From Oceanospirillales bacterium (GTDB lineage Bacteria; Pseudomonadota; Gammaproteobacteria; Pseudomonadales; Endozoicomonadaceae): DNA of 64,000 nucleotides. Shown here piece after piece: positions 8,566-17,526 of the stretch (positions are counted from its first letter, which is position 1; every line of letters begins with the position of its first letter). The notes beneath the pieces are model-generated. The model was not told the DNA's origin. It ran no database searches and saw only the letters and a list, made by a program, of their open reading frames with translations. Position numbers and translations under genes: made by a program. The stretch lies in contig SIHQ01000015.1 in NCBI GenBank assembly GCA_004762125.1, positions 61,505-125,504 on the forward strand. Direction: 5' to 3'.

Positions 8566-8649
8566 ACTCACGGGAATCCATTCATAAGAGTTTATTCATT
8601 AGAGTCTATTCACAAAAGCTCATCCACAAGAGCGCATTCATAGCAGTCT
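8566..8649 (-). repeat. Five to six tandem 14-bp repeats
   Basis: Five back-to-back 14-base units begin at 8580, 8594, 8608, 8622 and 8636; plus-strand consensus ATTCAYAAGAGYCT. A more diverged unit precedes them at 8566. They fill the DUF484-xerC gap, and the last unit covers the DUF484 stop codon. On the transcribed minus strand most units carry ATGAAT or GTGAAT, i.e. repeated start/stop-like RTGA tetramers. Confidence 0.75.
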
Positions 8650-9384
8650 ACTGAATACCCGGCTGGTGACATCGCTGAGATAGCCCAGGAATATACTCCC
8701 CATAGTGGCACGGAAATGATTTTCATCACTGCTGGCAAGAGCCAACACACCTACATTGTCAGGAAAGTTAAGCGGTGCGAGAGCAACTGAACCTATCTGT
8801 TCGTATTGATCAGGAAACAGAAACTTAAGTTCGACGGACTTCATACAGCCACAAATGACTTTCTGGCTAGAGCCATTCTTATCCTTGAATCCAGCCATCA
8901 GATCACCAAGAATCTTGTCTGCACTGTCGGGATTTTCTTCACGAATAGGAAGGTTGGCTGGATTATCGGTAAACAGAATCAGGGAGTGGAACTCGACTTT
9001 AAAATCTTGTTCCAGGCCATCTTTCAGAGTTTCAACAGCCTGTTCCAGATCTTGACTTTCCAACAATCCTAAAATCAGTTTACGGGTCTGCTCAAACAAC
9101 CGGTCATTGTCTCTGGCAACATCGACCAGTTTGCCCAATCTACGTCGCAGTTCAAGGTTATGATCTCGAAGCAGAATTAACTGACGCTCGACCAGTGAGA
9201 TGGTATCACCGCGTTGATGAGGAACATTTAGATCGAGGAGAAGTTCATCTTTGTTGGCAAAAAAATCTGGATGAGCTTTGAGATACTCAGCCACTTGCTC
9301 TTCGGCTAACTCTGTTGAGCGTGCTACTACGGCAGTGTTTACTGACACAGTGGCATCTGTCGAAGGTGTGGCTGAATCAGTCAT
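8638..9384 (-). CDS. DUF484 (YigA-like) GAF-type protein
   Basis: A 248-residue cytoplasmic protein of the DUF484 family, always found beside dapF and xerC in gammaproteobacteria. The hallmark N-terminal region [26 protein letters not shown] (residues ~32-57; AHPDFF is typical) is followed by a coiled coil ([18 protein letters not shown]) and a GAF-like C-terminal half. Its biochemical role is not established. The ATG overlaps the dapF stop by four bases. Its stop lies within the last unit of the 14-bp repeat, so the repeat may have changed the original C-terminus. Confidence 0.85.
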   Translation of the reverse strand: MTDSATPSTDATVSVNTAVVARSTELAEEQVAEYLKAHPDFFANKDELLLDLNVPHQRGDTISLVERQLILLRDHNLELRRRLGKLVDVARDNDRLFEQTRKLILGLLESQDLEQAVETLKDGLEQDFKVEFHSLILFTDNPANLPIREENPDSADKILGDLMAGFKDKNGSSQKVICGCMKSVELKFLFPDQYEQIGSVALAPLNFPDNVGVLALASSDENHFRATMGSIFLGYLSDVTSRVFSRLL

Positions 9385-10211
9385 ATACGAGTTTGTCCTT
9401 CAAAGACTCTTGTCGCACTTCCTGTCATCATAACCGAGTGACCCTCTCCGGGCCAACGAATCTGAAGGCTTCCACCTGTGAGGTTGACTCTCACCTCTTC
9501 GCTTAGCAATCCTTGAAGACGTCCGGATACCACGGCAGCACACGCGCCGGTACCACAGGCTAGCGTTTCACCAACACCCCGTTCGAAAACCCGGAGGTTG
9601 ATCTCTTCGTGATCCAGTATTTGCATAAAGCCGGCATTACAGCGTTTTGGGAAACGATGGTGACCTTCCACCAATGGACCCAGTCTTTCAATAGGAGCAC
9701 GGTTCACATCATCAACCTGCATAACCGCATGGGGATTGCCCATGGATACTGCACCAATGCTGAATTTTTCACCGTCGATATTGAGGTCATAAGTGGTATA
9801 GGTATCCGTTGCTTTGAAAGGGATCTGTTTGGGTTCAAGAACAGGAACACCCATATCCACAGTGACATCGCCGTTGTCTTCGATGCGCAGTTCGATATTG
9901 CCGCCAGCCGTTTGAACCCGAATTACTTCACGGCCAATCAGTTTCTTTTCGTAGACAAATTTGGCAAAACAACGGGCACCGTTGCCACATTGTTCTACTT
10001 CACTGCCATCAGCGTTGAATATACGGTACTTAAAATCCATATCCGGATCTGAAGGTGGTTCAACCATCAAAAGCTGGTCGAAACCAATACCGAAATTTCG
10101 GTCGGCTAAACTACGGATCTTATCCGAAGTCAGTCTAACAGACTGGGTCACCATATCGACGACCATAAAGTCATTACCCAGTCCGTGCATCTTGGTAAAG
10201 TGCAACAACAT
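9381..10211 (-). CDS. dapF: Diaminopimelate epimerase DapF
   Basis: A 276-residue PLP-independent epimerase that converts L,L-diaminopimelate to meso-diaminopimelate, the precursor of lysine and peptidoglycan cross-links. The two catalytic cysteines are present as Cys75 in EQCGNGARC and Cys219 in LACGTGACA, with the MHGLGNDF start typical of the family. The length equals the E. coli enzyme. It follows lysA after nine bases and overlaps DUF484, so the three are surely one transcript. Confidence 0.96.
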   Translation of the reverse strand: MLLHFTKMHGLGNDFMVVDMVTQSVRLTSDKIRSLADRNFGIGFDQLLMVEPPSDPDMDFKYRIFNADGSEVEQCGNGARCFAKFVYEKKLIGREVIRVQTAGGNIELRIEDNGDVTVDMGVPVLEPKQIPFKATDTYTTYDLNIDGEKFSIGAVSMGNPHAVMQVDDVNRAPIERLGPLVEGHHRFPKRCNAGFMQILDHEEINLRVFERGVGETLACGTGACAAVVSGRLQGLLSEEVRVNLTGGSLQIRWPGEGHSVMMTGSATRVFEGQTRI

Positions 10212-10220
10212 AATGTCTGT

Positions 10221-11486
10221 TTAATCCTCTGGGAGCAGTGTTTCTGTTGCAAACTGCTCTTGTATAGTTTCCCTTCTACGAACCTGATGGACCTTGTCAC
10301 CGTCCACCATGACTTCCGCAATTCTGTTTCGGCTGTTGTAGTTGGAACTCATACCAAAGCCGTAAGCACCGGCAGACATAATTGCCAGTAGATCGCCTTC
10401 TGTTACTTTGATATCCCGGTCCTTGCCAAGGAAATCACCGGTTTCACAAATAGGTCCTACTACATCACAGTGCATGCTTTTTTTAGAATCATCCAGCTGC
10501 ACGGGCTCAATGCCATGGTAAGCACTGTAAATAGCAGGTCGCAGCAGGTCGTTCATAGCAGCGTCCACTACTACAAAATTCTTGTGGTCGGACTTTTTGA
10601 TCAGTTCAACTTCTGTCGTCAGTAATCCGGCCTGACCAGCAATAGAACGACCTGGTTCTACGACAATGGCTAAATGCCGGTATTTCGCTTGAGCCATAAG
10701 ATGGCTACGAACCTCAGACAGGTACTCGGTCGGAGTAGGAGGCACCTCACCGTCGTAGGAAATTCCCAGGCCACCACCGATATCAAGATGCTTCAGCTTA
10801 ATGCCTCGTTCAGCCAGCTGATCAATCAGTAACAGCAAACGATCCAGAGCATCAATAAAAGGTTCTTTAGTGGTCAACTGGGAACCGATATGGCAATCAA
10901 CACCCACGATGTCGATATTAGGCAGCTCGGCAGCACGCTGATACACCTCTGGCGCACGGCTGATATCAATACCGAACTTGTTGTCTTTCAGACCGGTAGA
11001 AATGTAGGGGTGAGTCTGGGCATCCACATCCGGATTTACGCGCATGGAGATGGAAGCAACCTTGTTCATGGCCGCCGCTTCTTCCTGAATGCGTTCCAGT
11101 TCGACTTCGGACTCGACGTTAAAACAGTGAATGCCGACTTCCAGTGCACGACGAATTTCATGTCGTTGTTTGCCTACACCGGAGAACACTACTTTGGCAG
11201 GGTCACCGCCTGCAGCCAGAACACGTTCCAGCTCGCCGACAGAAACCAGATCAAAACCGGCACCCAGTTTCGCTAGCACATTGAGCACAGCCAGATTACT
11301 GTTGGCTTTGACGGCGTAACAGATCAGATGAGGGTGGCCGGACAGGGCTTCTTCATAGGCTTTATAGCCTGCTTCAAAGCCTGCACGGGAATAAATATAG
11401 GTAGGTGTGCCGAACCGCTCGGCAATATTTGCTACGGACACCTGCTCTGCAAAGAGCTCTCCGTTACTGCGGGAAAACCACTCCAT
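10221..11486 (-). CDS. lysA: Diaminopimelate decarboxylase LysA
   Basis: A 421-residue PLP enzyme that decarboxylates meso-diaminopimelate to lysine. The alanine-racemase-like barrel holds the Schiff-base lysine Lys60 in CYAVKANSN, the phosphate-binding IGGGLGI, and the substrate-binding EPGRSI and PICETGDFLG segments, the latter with the catalytic Cys contributed across the dimer. It stands directly before dapF, so the operon makes both meso-DAP and lysine. LptM is encoded just upstream on the same strand. Confidence 0.96.
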   Translation of the reverse strand: MEWFSRSNGELFAEQVSVANIAERFGTPTYIYSRAGFEAGYKAYEEALSGHPHLICYAVKANSNLAVLNVLAKLGAGFDLVSVGELERVLAAGGDPAKVVFSGVGKQRHEIRRALEVGIHCFNVESEVELERIQEEAAAMNKVASISMRVNPDVDAQTHPYISTGLKDNKFGIDISRAPEVYQRAAELPNIDIVGVDCHIGSQLTTKEPFIDALDRLLLLIDQLAERGIKLKHLDIGGGLGISYDGEVPPTPTEYLSEVRSHLMAQAKYRHLAIVVEPGRSIAGQAGLLTTEVELIKKSDHKNFVVVDAAMNDLLRPAIYSAYHGIEPVQLDDSKKSMHCDVVGPICETGDFLGKDRDIKVTEGDLLAIMSAGAYGFGMSSNYNSRNRIAEVMVDGDKVHQVRRRETIQEQFATETLLPED

Positions 11487-11625
11487 CTGTCTGTTCTTTC
11501 TCTTGTTGGATTCTTATTTGGTGGATCGTTATCAGTGCTTGTTTAACAGTCGCTAAGACGACTCTGTACCAACTGAATAACAGCATTCCCGGATTTAAAA
11601 GCCTGCTTAACATCGCAGCCTGTAA

Positions 11626-11742
11626 TCAGGGCTGCTGGGTCAACTGCTGCTGGCTGCCATCCTGAGGCAGGTACAGATCCCCTTTCTGTCCGCATCCCGC
11701 GAGCAGAAGAGTGGTAAACATGAGGGCGAACACAGCTCTCAT
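11626..11742 (-). CDS. lptM: Small lipoprotein LptM (YifL)
   Basis: A 38-residue lipoprotein: a short signal sequence ends in the lipobox LLAGC with Cys17, followed by GQKGDLYLP, the conserved GxKGPLYxP-type motif of YifL/LptM. In E. coli LptM binds the LptDE translocon and helps LptD reach its native disulfide state. ATG 11742 is chosen over the longer open frame because AAGGAG stands six bases upstream and the signal peptide starts there. Location upstream of lysA-dapF and divergent from cyaY matches other gammaproteobacteria. Confidence 0.9.
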   Translation of the reverse strand: MRAVFALMFTTLLLAGCGQKGDLYLPQDGSQQQLTQQP

Positions 11743-11840
11743 GGCAGGCTCCTTTATTTCGGTAATGGTGAATAGCTGAGTATAATCTGCATCCATTGGC
11801 TTCGATAGCCCCAACCGGATTAGAGAGTGCTGGCCCGACT

Positions 11841-12164
11841 ATGAACGAAAGCGAATACAATGAGCAGCTTGATGAGCTGATGTACGCCATTGAAGATGCC
11901 ATTGAAGACAATGAGCTGGACATTGATTATGAAACAGCCAACGGTATTCTGACCCTGACTTGTGAAAACGGTACTCAAGTAATTCTGAGTCGTCAGACAG
12001 CCATGCTGCAGCTTTGGGTGGCTGCCAAAAGTGGTGGCTTCCATCTTGAATACGATGAAGAAGCTGAGAAGTGGGTGTGTGAAAGCAATGGCGAAGAGCT
12101 GTTTGTCATGCTCAATCGTTGCTTGTCCGAACAGAGTGGTGATGAAATCACTCTGGATGTCTGA
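11841..12164 (+). CDS. cyaY: Frataxin-like iron protein CyaY
   Basis: A 107-residue bacterial frataxin that binds Fe2+/Fe3+ and modulates IscS-driven Fe-S cluster assembly. The acidic first helix (DELMYAIEDAIEDNELDIDYE) is the iron-binding ridge; the beta-sheet includes NGILTLTCENGTQVILSRQ and the conserved LWVAAKSGGFH. ATG 11841 gives the family length (E. coli 106); the longer in-frame extension from 11796 has no family support. It is transcribed divergently from lptM across about 100 bases that must hold both promoters. Confidence 0.95.
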   Translation: MNESEYNEQLDELMYAIEDAIEDNELDIDYETANGILTLTCENGTQVILSRQTAMLQLWVAAKSGGFHLEYDEEAEKWVCESNGEELFVMLNRCLSEQSGDEITLDV

Positions 12165-12191
12165 GGCTCTTGTAAAAAGCCTTTCTGAAAA

Positions 12192-12224
12192 ATTCTGAAA
12201 AGCTTATTTTACGGCTTTCAGAAT
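12192..12224. terminator. Hairpin at the cyaY / cytochrome gene junction
   Basis: ATTCTGAAA (12192-12200) pairs with TTTCAGAAT (12216-12224). The stem overlaps the last codons and stop of the minus-strand gene ending at 12204 and could terminate cyaY transcripts. T-rich bases lie inside the loop rather than after the stem, so confidence is modest. Confidence 0.4.
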
Positions 12225-13763
12225 AATTGAGATGCCCTCCTCCTTCAGCTTGCCTGTGGGAGGCATGACTCCGAAAGTCAGCTGACGTTCCAGAACAGTT
12301 ATTCCGTTTTCCTTTCTCAGCCAGCCATTTTCAGGATTCAGTAATACGCCTGGAGCACTGACCAGTTCTGTATGGCAGGCAGAGCATTGTTGCAGTAGCA
12401 GCTCTTTGCTTTGGCCTGAATAATTGAAGCCGCTGATTTTTCTGACTTCATGCTTTTCTGAACGACTTTTATAGGCTTCGCCTTTTGCCAGTCTTAGCAG
12501 GGCTTTGTTTTTATCATCGACAATTAATAGTGATCCGTCGCTTAGTTGCAATAAGCCAACAGGCGCACCTTCCGGTCTTAAACCTTTTACATGATTCCAG
12601 TGAGAGATCACTTCCTGATGTTGAGCGTCAGAAGACGAACCACCTTTCGGGTTGAATTCATGTTGAGTGAACTGAGTGGCAGGAGGTATGGGATCACGAT
12701 TAAAAGTCGGTTTCTCAGTCAACAATGGCAAACCCTGCTCATCTACTTTATAAGACACCAGCCGGTTTCCCACGACTCGATAACCATGCCAGCTGATCAG
12801 CAGTTGCCCTTTTAAAGCTGGAAAATAATCACTGTTGTAATAAATCATATCCAGCGGCGCAGTATGCGGCGGCATCAAACTCCAGGGTTCCTGATAGTTG
12901 GGATGGCTGCAGCCATCTTCCCTGAATTCAGGGTTAAACCGTCGGTTCAGGCAGTAAGGCCAGCCGTAAAAGCCACCTTCTTTAACGATATTAATCTCTT
13001 CGTATGGTTCATCAGCGTCTTTGAGGTCAGAACTGTTTTCTGCCTGAAGAATGGTGCCACTGTCGTGAACGGTGAGGGCTATTGAGTTTCTCAGGCCGGT
13101 AGCAAACTGATCAAACTCAGGCGACCAGAGATTGGTGGCTTTGTTGTAATGATAACGCCTGAGGCCAACCCAGCTGGCTTCTTTACACTCACTCTTTTTA
13201 GAAGACAGGTCACAGTTATCAGACGCTGAACCCACATTAATCAGCAGGTCGTTATTCTTCAGGAAGACAAAGTTAGTGAGAGGGTGACGGTAACCTTCAG
13301 CGGTAAAGGGCAAATCATTAATAATGGTCTGTTGCTCAGTAATATGGCTTTTACTGAGTTTGAAACGCTGTATCTGGTGAGCTTCGCCAAGATAGATAAA
13401 ACCATCGTTGCCCAACTTGATATCGTGGGGAAGGTTGAGCCTTTCCAGTAGTGGTTTGGCTGAAAGTAGTTTGCTGTAATTTGTGGACTCGAAGCTCAAC
13501 AGCCAAAGAATTCCTCGATAGGGAGACCAGCCACCCATATCGGTCACCAGAATTTGAGCAGTACCCTTCAACTCAAGCGCTTTTCTCGGTTTCCTGAAGT
13601 TTATTTCCATGCTGTTGTCCGCAAGCAGACCAAGACAGGAACCAGTCATAGTGCCTACAGGGAGCTGCTTTAAACCATCACATTGAGATTGCAGAGGAAA
13701 GTAGGCTGCTCTTACAGAAAGAGAAAAAACTAGAAGCAGCAACAGAAAAAGAGGTCTGAGCAT
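12204..13763 (-). CDS. Periplasmic quinoprotein-like beta-propeller with C-terminal cytochrome c
   Basis: A 519-residue exported protein: signal peptide (~1-19, ending SVRA), then a propeller of the soluble PQQ-glucose/sorbosone dehydrogenase type (landmarks LPHDIKLGNDGFIYLGEA, ATGLRNSIALTV and GGFYGWPYC), then a haem-c domain with CSACH (460-464) and probable distal ligand Met500 in GVMPPTGK. The fusion suggests oxidation of a sugar or aldehyde in the periplasm with electron transfer through its own haem. The substrate cannot be read from sequence, and whether PQQ binds is uncertain. It shares strand with the small DUF4870 gene 58 bases upstream. Confidence 0.78.
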   Translation of the reverse strand: MLRPLFLLLLLVFSLSVRAAYFPLQSQCDGLKQLPVGTMTGSCLGLLADNSMEINFRKPRKALELKGTAQILVTDMGGWSPYRGILWLLSFESTNYSKLLSAKPLLERLNLPHDIKLGNDGFIYLGEAHQIQRFKLSKSHITEQQTIINDLPFTAEGYRHPLTNFVFLKNNDLLINVGSASDNCDLSSKKSECKEASWVGLRRYHYNKATNLWSPEFDQFATGLRNSIALTVHDSGTILQAENSSDLKDADEPYEEINIVKEGGFYGWPYCLNRRFNPEFREDGCSHPNYQEPWSLMPPHTAPLDMIYYNSDYFPALKGQLLISWHGYRVVGNRLVSYKVDEQGLPLLTEKPTFNRDPIPPATQFTQHEFNPKGGSSSDAQHQEVISHWNHVKGLRPEGAPVGLLQLSDGSLLIVDDKNKALLRLAKGEAYKSRSEKHEVRKISGFNYSGQSKELLLQQCSACHTELVSAPGVLLNPENGWLRKENGITVLERQLTFGVMPPTGKLKEEGISIILKAVK

Positions 13764-13821
13764 TGAATCTCTACAGCATTAAACGGGTACCCGATTCACC
13801 TGAAGCAAATACCCGTGAATA

Positions 13822-14175
13822 TTACTTAATCAGTCTGATCGCCCAAGGCACTCTGAAGTTGTCACCTTTGGAAGTGCCAATGGCTCCGAGAATGCAAAAA
13901 ATCAGATGGCAGATACCAATAATCGGGAAAAGGAAAACGCCGATGGCAATAAACGTCAGAGCTGAAGCAACCAGAGTGGCCAGAAAGCTGGTGATTGACC
14001 AGTTCAGAGCTTCTTTTGACTGTTCTCTGACATAAGCGTCATCGGTTTTGATTAAATAAAGAACCAGTCCCGGGATAAATCCCAGAAACAGGGTGCCTAC
14101 CCAATTTAGAATGGCGAGATTTTTAGAGTCCTGGCCAACGCCAGAAGTAGCCTCAACGGGGGCTTCGTTATTCAT
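13822..14175 (-). CDS. DUF4870 (Tic20-like) small membrane protein
   Basis: A 117-residue inner-membrane protein with three hydrophobic segments (WVGTLFLGFIPGLVLYLI; the ITSFLATLVASALTFIAIGV region; FPIIGICHLIFCILGAIG). The loop EQSKEALNWSIT is the DUF4870 signature (exQakealNfqit). Function unknown; the family is widespread and often lies near transport or stress genes. Its GTG/ATG neighbourhood is clean and it may be co-transcribed with the quinoprotein gene downstream. Confidence 0.82.
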   Translation of the reverse strand: MNNEAPVEATSGVGQDSKNLAILNWVGTLFLGFIPGLVLYLIKTDDAYVREQSKEALNWSITSFLATLVASALTFIAIGVFLFPIIGICHLIFCILGAIGTSKGDNFRVPWAIRLIK

Positions 14176-14318
14176 ACTATGTCCCTATAGTGTAAATGCT
14201 GTTAGTTACGCTTTGTCACGTGAAGAATCAGTCTTTCAGCTGAGCTGAATATCTTGCCACTAAATTTTCTGCTACTCCAGTACTTCAGCCTTATCAAGAG
14301 CCGTCTAGATTAAAAGTA

Positions 14319-15875
14319 ATGCAAACAAGGAATAGTGGTCTATCTATGGATGGAATTGAGCGCAGCACCAGTGTACAGAAGCAGCATGTGGCTGATGAGC
14401 TGCATCAACTTGAAAAGAAGAAAGGAGCAGAAACGAAAGTTCTCCGGCTTGAGGATGGTCAGTTTAAATTAGGGGCAAAGAGTAAAAAAACAGTATGGGG
14501 TTGGAAAGTTGCCAGAGTTATTGGTCAAGTGATCAGGCCGCTTGGTAAGGTTGCTGCCAATCATTTGTCGACTATTGCTGATCAGCAAAAAGAGCAAGAA
14601 GCGGGTGCCGTCAAAAAACTGAGATCTGTCAGAGCCCTCACCACAGACGAAATGAAGACAGGCTCCAGGCTTTCACTGAAAACGGCGGTATTGGCCGTTG
14701 ATCGCTCTAAGTTCGAAGTTGTACCCGAAGGTAGTAGGGTCAAAGCTCCCTATCAAGACACTGATTCTCATTATCAGAAAGAGTGGAGAGCTTCTTCGAA
14801 ACCTTCTTCAGAACAGATGAAGCTGACAGAGGAATATGAGTACAAACTGGAATCCAACCCAGAAGCAATAAACAAAAAATTGGACAATGCGCTGAACAGT
14901 GCCAAAAAACAACAGAATGAAGAAATAGGTAAAAAACTTCGTCAGGCCGACCAGGGGCTTACCAAGGTGGAGGTTGACTACAGTAAGTTTGATGGAGATA
15001 GAGAAGATGGCATTCGAACTATCAATATCAAACATTACCCTGAAGATAGTGTGACTAAAGAATTTAAACTTCATTATGAAACTCTGGGAGGTGATGCCGA
15101 ATCAGCGGTATGCCATGCTCAGGGAAGAAATAACAAGATGGAAGATCGGCACATAAGCAGCAGTTTCTTGATCACTGTCGGCGAGAAAGAAATCAGTGTT
15201 GATGTAACTGGTATCCTTGATGGTCATGGTGGTGAAGGCGCGGCCATTCAGGCAAAGGATATTCTGGCAGAGCACATCCAGAAGAGACTTGAAGAGTTTT
15301 GTAAGGATGGTGTGACTGATTTAGCGGTATGGAATGCGCTTAAAATTGCTTTTGTCGATGCCAGTCACTCAATTACTCACACTGAAAAAGATAAGGATTC
15401 TGGAACGACTGCCAACATAGCAATTAAAATAGGGAATGACCTTTGGGTAGCCAATTCGGGGGATAGCAGAGCCATCTTATTGGGTAAAGATGGCGGTGTT
15501 ACTCAACTGAGTACAGATGCTAAACCGAAAGATGAAAAATACAAAGAGTCCGTTGAAAAGCGAGGCGGGACAGTGTCAGAAAAAGGTAGAGTCAATGGCT
15601 TTACTGCAGTCGCTCGCTCATTGGGGGAGCACGTACATTTGGGAGCGATAAGCGCTAGGCCAAACATTACTAAAGTGAAAATAGAGCCCGGCCAGACCTT
15701 GATTCAGGTTTGTGATGGACTACCTGACGTGGGAACAACGGGTGAAATAGGCCAGCTTGTTCATAAAGGCTTACAGAATGGGGATACTCCTGCCATGGCG
15801 GCCACCAGAGCGGTGGAAAGTGCATTGCATGGTTATTCATTTGATAACTTAAGTGCAATGGTCACCCGTTATTGA
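14319..15875 (+). CDS. PP2C-type Ser/Thr phosphatase with long N-terminal extension
   Basis: A 518-residue protein whose C-terminal ~250 residues form a eukaryotic-type PPM/PP2C phosphatase. Visible motifs: KMEDRH (Met274-Asp276), DGHGG (Asp301-Gly305, metal ligand), SGTTANIA, VANSGDSRAIL, ARSLGEH, CDGLPD (Asp466-Asp470; the usual W/T before the last Asp is Pro) and FDNLSA (Asp509-Asn510). The metal-binding aspartates are all kept, so activity is plausible. The first ~245 residues are charged, rich in Lys/Glu and unlike any family I know; there is no signal peptide or TM. The size and solitary position suggest a secreted host-directed effector rather than a housekeeping PphA/Stp enzyme, which is usually ~240 residues and next to a kinase. 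ATG 14319 and 14346 are both possible; the second begins MDGIERSTSV. Confidence 0.85.
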   Translation: MQTRNSGLSMDGIERSTSVQKQHVADELHQLEKKKGAETKVLRLEDGQFKLGAKSKKTVWGWKVARVIGQVIRPLGKVAANHLSTIADQQKEQEAGAVKKLRSVRALTTDEMKTGSRLSLKTAVLAVDRSKFEVVPEGSRVKAPYQDTDSHYQKEWRASSKPSSEQMKLTEEYEYKLESNPEAINKKLDNALNSAKKQQNEEIGKKLRQADQGLTKVEVDYSKFDGDREDGIRTINIKHYPEDSVTKEFKLHYETLGGDAESAVCHAQGRNNKMEDRHISSSFLITVGEKEISVDVTGILDGHGGEGAAIQAKDILAEHIQKRLEEFCKDGVTDLAVWNALKIAFVDASHSITHTEKDKDSGTTANIAIKIGNDLWVANSGDSRAILLGKDGGVTQLSTDAKPKDEKYKESVEKRGGTVSEKGRVNGFTAVARSLGEHVHLGAISARPNITKVKIEPGQTLIQVCDGLPDVGTTGEIGQLVHKGLQNGDTPAMAATRAVESALHGYSFDNLSAMVTRY

Positions 15876-15883
15876 TTTATTTG

Positions 15884-15916
15884 AATCAAGGCCTAGGAAC
15901 TCTCCAGGCCTTGATT
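15884..15916. terminator. Bidirectional hairpin between PP2C gene and luxS
   Basis: AATCAAGGCCT (15884-15894) pairs perfectly with AGGCCTTGATT (15906-15916), an 11-bp stem, in the gap between convergent genes; A/T-rich bases flank both sides. Confidence 0.7.
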
Positions 15917-15933
15917 GTTGAATAACAGTATTA

Positions 15934-16443
15934 TCACTGTCCCTTCAAAAACTCGTCACTCAGATCCAGCTCTTCATTGGAATTAACACCAATACCAATA
16001 GACAGAACCTTGTCGGCAATTTCTTTGGCTTCGTTCAGGGAATGCATTTCGTAGGTCCCACACTGATATTCATTCAACTCGGGAATATCATTTACACCTG
16101 CCACTTTCAGTACGTCTTCCATAGAAGCTTTCCAGGCAGCAGCTACACGACTTTCGTCTGGTGTTCCGATCAGACTCATATAGAAACCGGTGCGACACCC
16201 CATTGGTGAGATATCGATAATCTCTACACCGTTGCCGTTCAGATGGTCGCGCATAAAACCGGCAAACAAGTGCTCCAGAGTATGAATGCCACGCTCGGAC
16301 AGCATGTCTTTGTTTGGAATGGTAAAACGCAGGTCAAACACAGTGATGGTGTCGCCACTTGGCGTTTGCATGGTTTTGGCTACGCGTACGGCAGGTGCCT
16401 GCATGCGTGTGTGGTCAACACGGAAACTATCTAGCAACGGCAT
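15934..16443 (-). CDS. luxS: S-ribosylhomocysteine lyase LuxS
   Basis: A 169-residue metalloenzyme that splits S-ribosylhomocysteine into homocysteine and DPD, the precursor of the AI-2 signal. The metal site HTLEHL (His54, Glu57, His58) and Cys128 in QCGTYEMH are intact, as is catalytic Cys83 in MGCRTGFYM. It lies divergent from mtnN, whose product makes its substrate, so the two steps of the activated methyl cycle share one 224-base control region. No AI-2 receptor gene is seen nearby. Confidence 0.97.
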   Translation of the reverse strand: MPLLDSFRVDHTRMQAPAVRVAKTMQTPSGDTITVFDLRFTIPNKDMLSERGIHTLEHLFAGFMRDHLNGNGVEIIDISPMGCRTGFYMSLIGTPDESRVAAAWKASMEDVLKVAGVNDIPELNEYQCGTYEMHSLNEAKEIADKVLSIGIGVNSNEELDLSDEFLKGQ

Positions 16444-16488
16444 GTTAGGGCTCCACTTTTAAGCAGCTTAATAGGTTGAAAGGCGGGA

Positions 16489-16515
16489 ATTATACGCAGA
16501 CGACAGAGTTAACAA
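16489..16515 (-). promoter_or_regulatory. Candidate luxS promoter
   Basis: On the minus strand a perfect TATAAT (16489-16494) lies 45 bases upstream of the luxS ATG. The best -35 is TTGTTA (16510-16515) with a short 15-base spacer, so -35 contact may be weak. Confidence 0.5.
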
Positions 16516-16667
16516 CAGAATCTTCATAGCAGATGAGCGTTAGCCACTGGAACCGCAGGCCGCAATAGAGCTTCTCCTGATAAGTAATTGGGTTGTCCGT
16601 ACTAGGTAGGTGATAAGCACTCTGGTACGATTATCCCGATTTTTAAACATCAGGATGGTCTTTACCA

Positions 16668-17420
16668 GTGAGCAGTCAGCAGCAACCTATCGGAATTATT
16701 GGCGCAATGGATCAGGAAGTGGCCCTGCTGCGTGAGAAACTTAATTGCACAGAAGTACTGACTTTGGGTGGAATTGAGTTTTATAAAGGAGAGCTGGACG
16801 GTACTCCTGTTGTTCTGCAGAAATGCGGCATTGGTAAGGTAAATGCAGCCATCGGTACCACTATTCTGGTCGATCGTTTCAAGCCTTCAGCTATTATTAA
16901 CACCGGTTCTGCTGGTGGCTTTGATGCGGCGCTGAATGTAGGTGACGTGGTGATCTCTACTGAAGTACGTCACCACGATGTAGACGTGACTGCTTTTGGT
17001 TATGAGTATGGACAGGTGCCACAGCTGCCTGCTGCATTCATGCCTTGTGAAGTACTGGCGCAGCAAGCCGTTAGTGCGCTGGAGCAGTTGAAAGCCAAGT
17101 CTGAAGGTGACTACAAGATTGATCGTGGCCTGATCATCACTGGGGATTCTTTCATGCAGTGTGCTGACCGTGTTGCCCAGACTCGTGAACGTTTCCCAAC
17201 GTCAAAGGCAGTCGAAATGGAAGCGGCTGCAATTGCACAGGTTTGTCACCAGTTGGACGTACCTTTTCTGGTTATTCGTTCCTTGTCTGATATTGCAGGT
17301 AAGGAATCCAACGTCAGCTTTGAACAATTCCTTGAAACTGCAGCCACGCACTCAGCAGAAATGGTTCTGGCGATTGTTCGTCAGATCACAGCGGATCAAC
17401 AAGCTCCTGTTGCTGCTTAA
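16668..17420 (+). CDS. mtnN: 5'-methylthioadenosine/S-adenosylhomocysteine nucleosidase
   Basis: A 250-residue nucleosidase (Pfs) that removes adenine from methylthioadenosine and S-adenosylhomocysteine, feeding LuxS and methionine salvage. It has IGIIGAMDQEV (catalytic Glu17), NTGSAGGF, AVEMEAAAIAQ (Glu185) and SLSDIAG (catalytic Asp208). The start is GTG 16668, with AGGA 12 bases upstream; the residues from PIGIIGAM match the family N-terminus. A hairpin lies 12 bases after the stop. Confidence 0.95.
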   Translation: MSSQQQPIGIIGAMDQEVALLREKLNCTEVLTLGGIEFYKGELDGTPVVLQKCGIGKVNAAIGTTILVDRFKPSAIINTGSAGGFDAALNVGDVVISTEVRHHDVDVTAFGYEYGQVPQLPAAFMPCEVLAQQAVSALEQLKAKSEGDYKIDRGLIITGDSFMQCADRVAQTRERFPTSKAVEMEAAAIAQVCHQLDVPFLVIRSLSDIAGKESNVSFEQFLETAATHSAEMVLAIVRQITADQQAPVAA

Positions 17421-17431
17421 GAGTGAAACTA

Positions 17432-17459
17432 GGTGAGTCAGTCAGTTTTCTGGCTCACC
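17432..17459 (+). terminator. Hairpin after mtnN
   Basis: GGTGAGTCAG (17432-17441) pairs with CTGGCTCACC (17450-17459) with one G-T pair and an 8-base T-containing loop, just after the mtnN stop. Confidence 0.5.
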
Positions 17460-17526
17460 CATGATTCTATTCTCAGTGAAAAATCTCTTCTTTTTACTCC
17501 TGCAGATATTGTTCATTGCCTTCTGT

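Noticed and set aside
12591..13085. Plus-strand ORFs inside the quinoprotein gene
   Set aside because: They run antisense to a gene with clear domains and have no support of their own.
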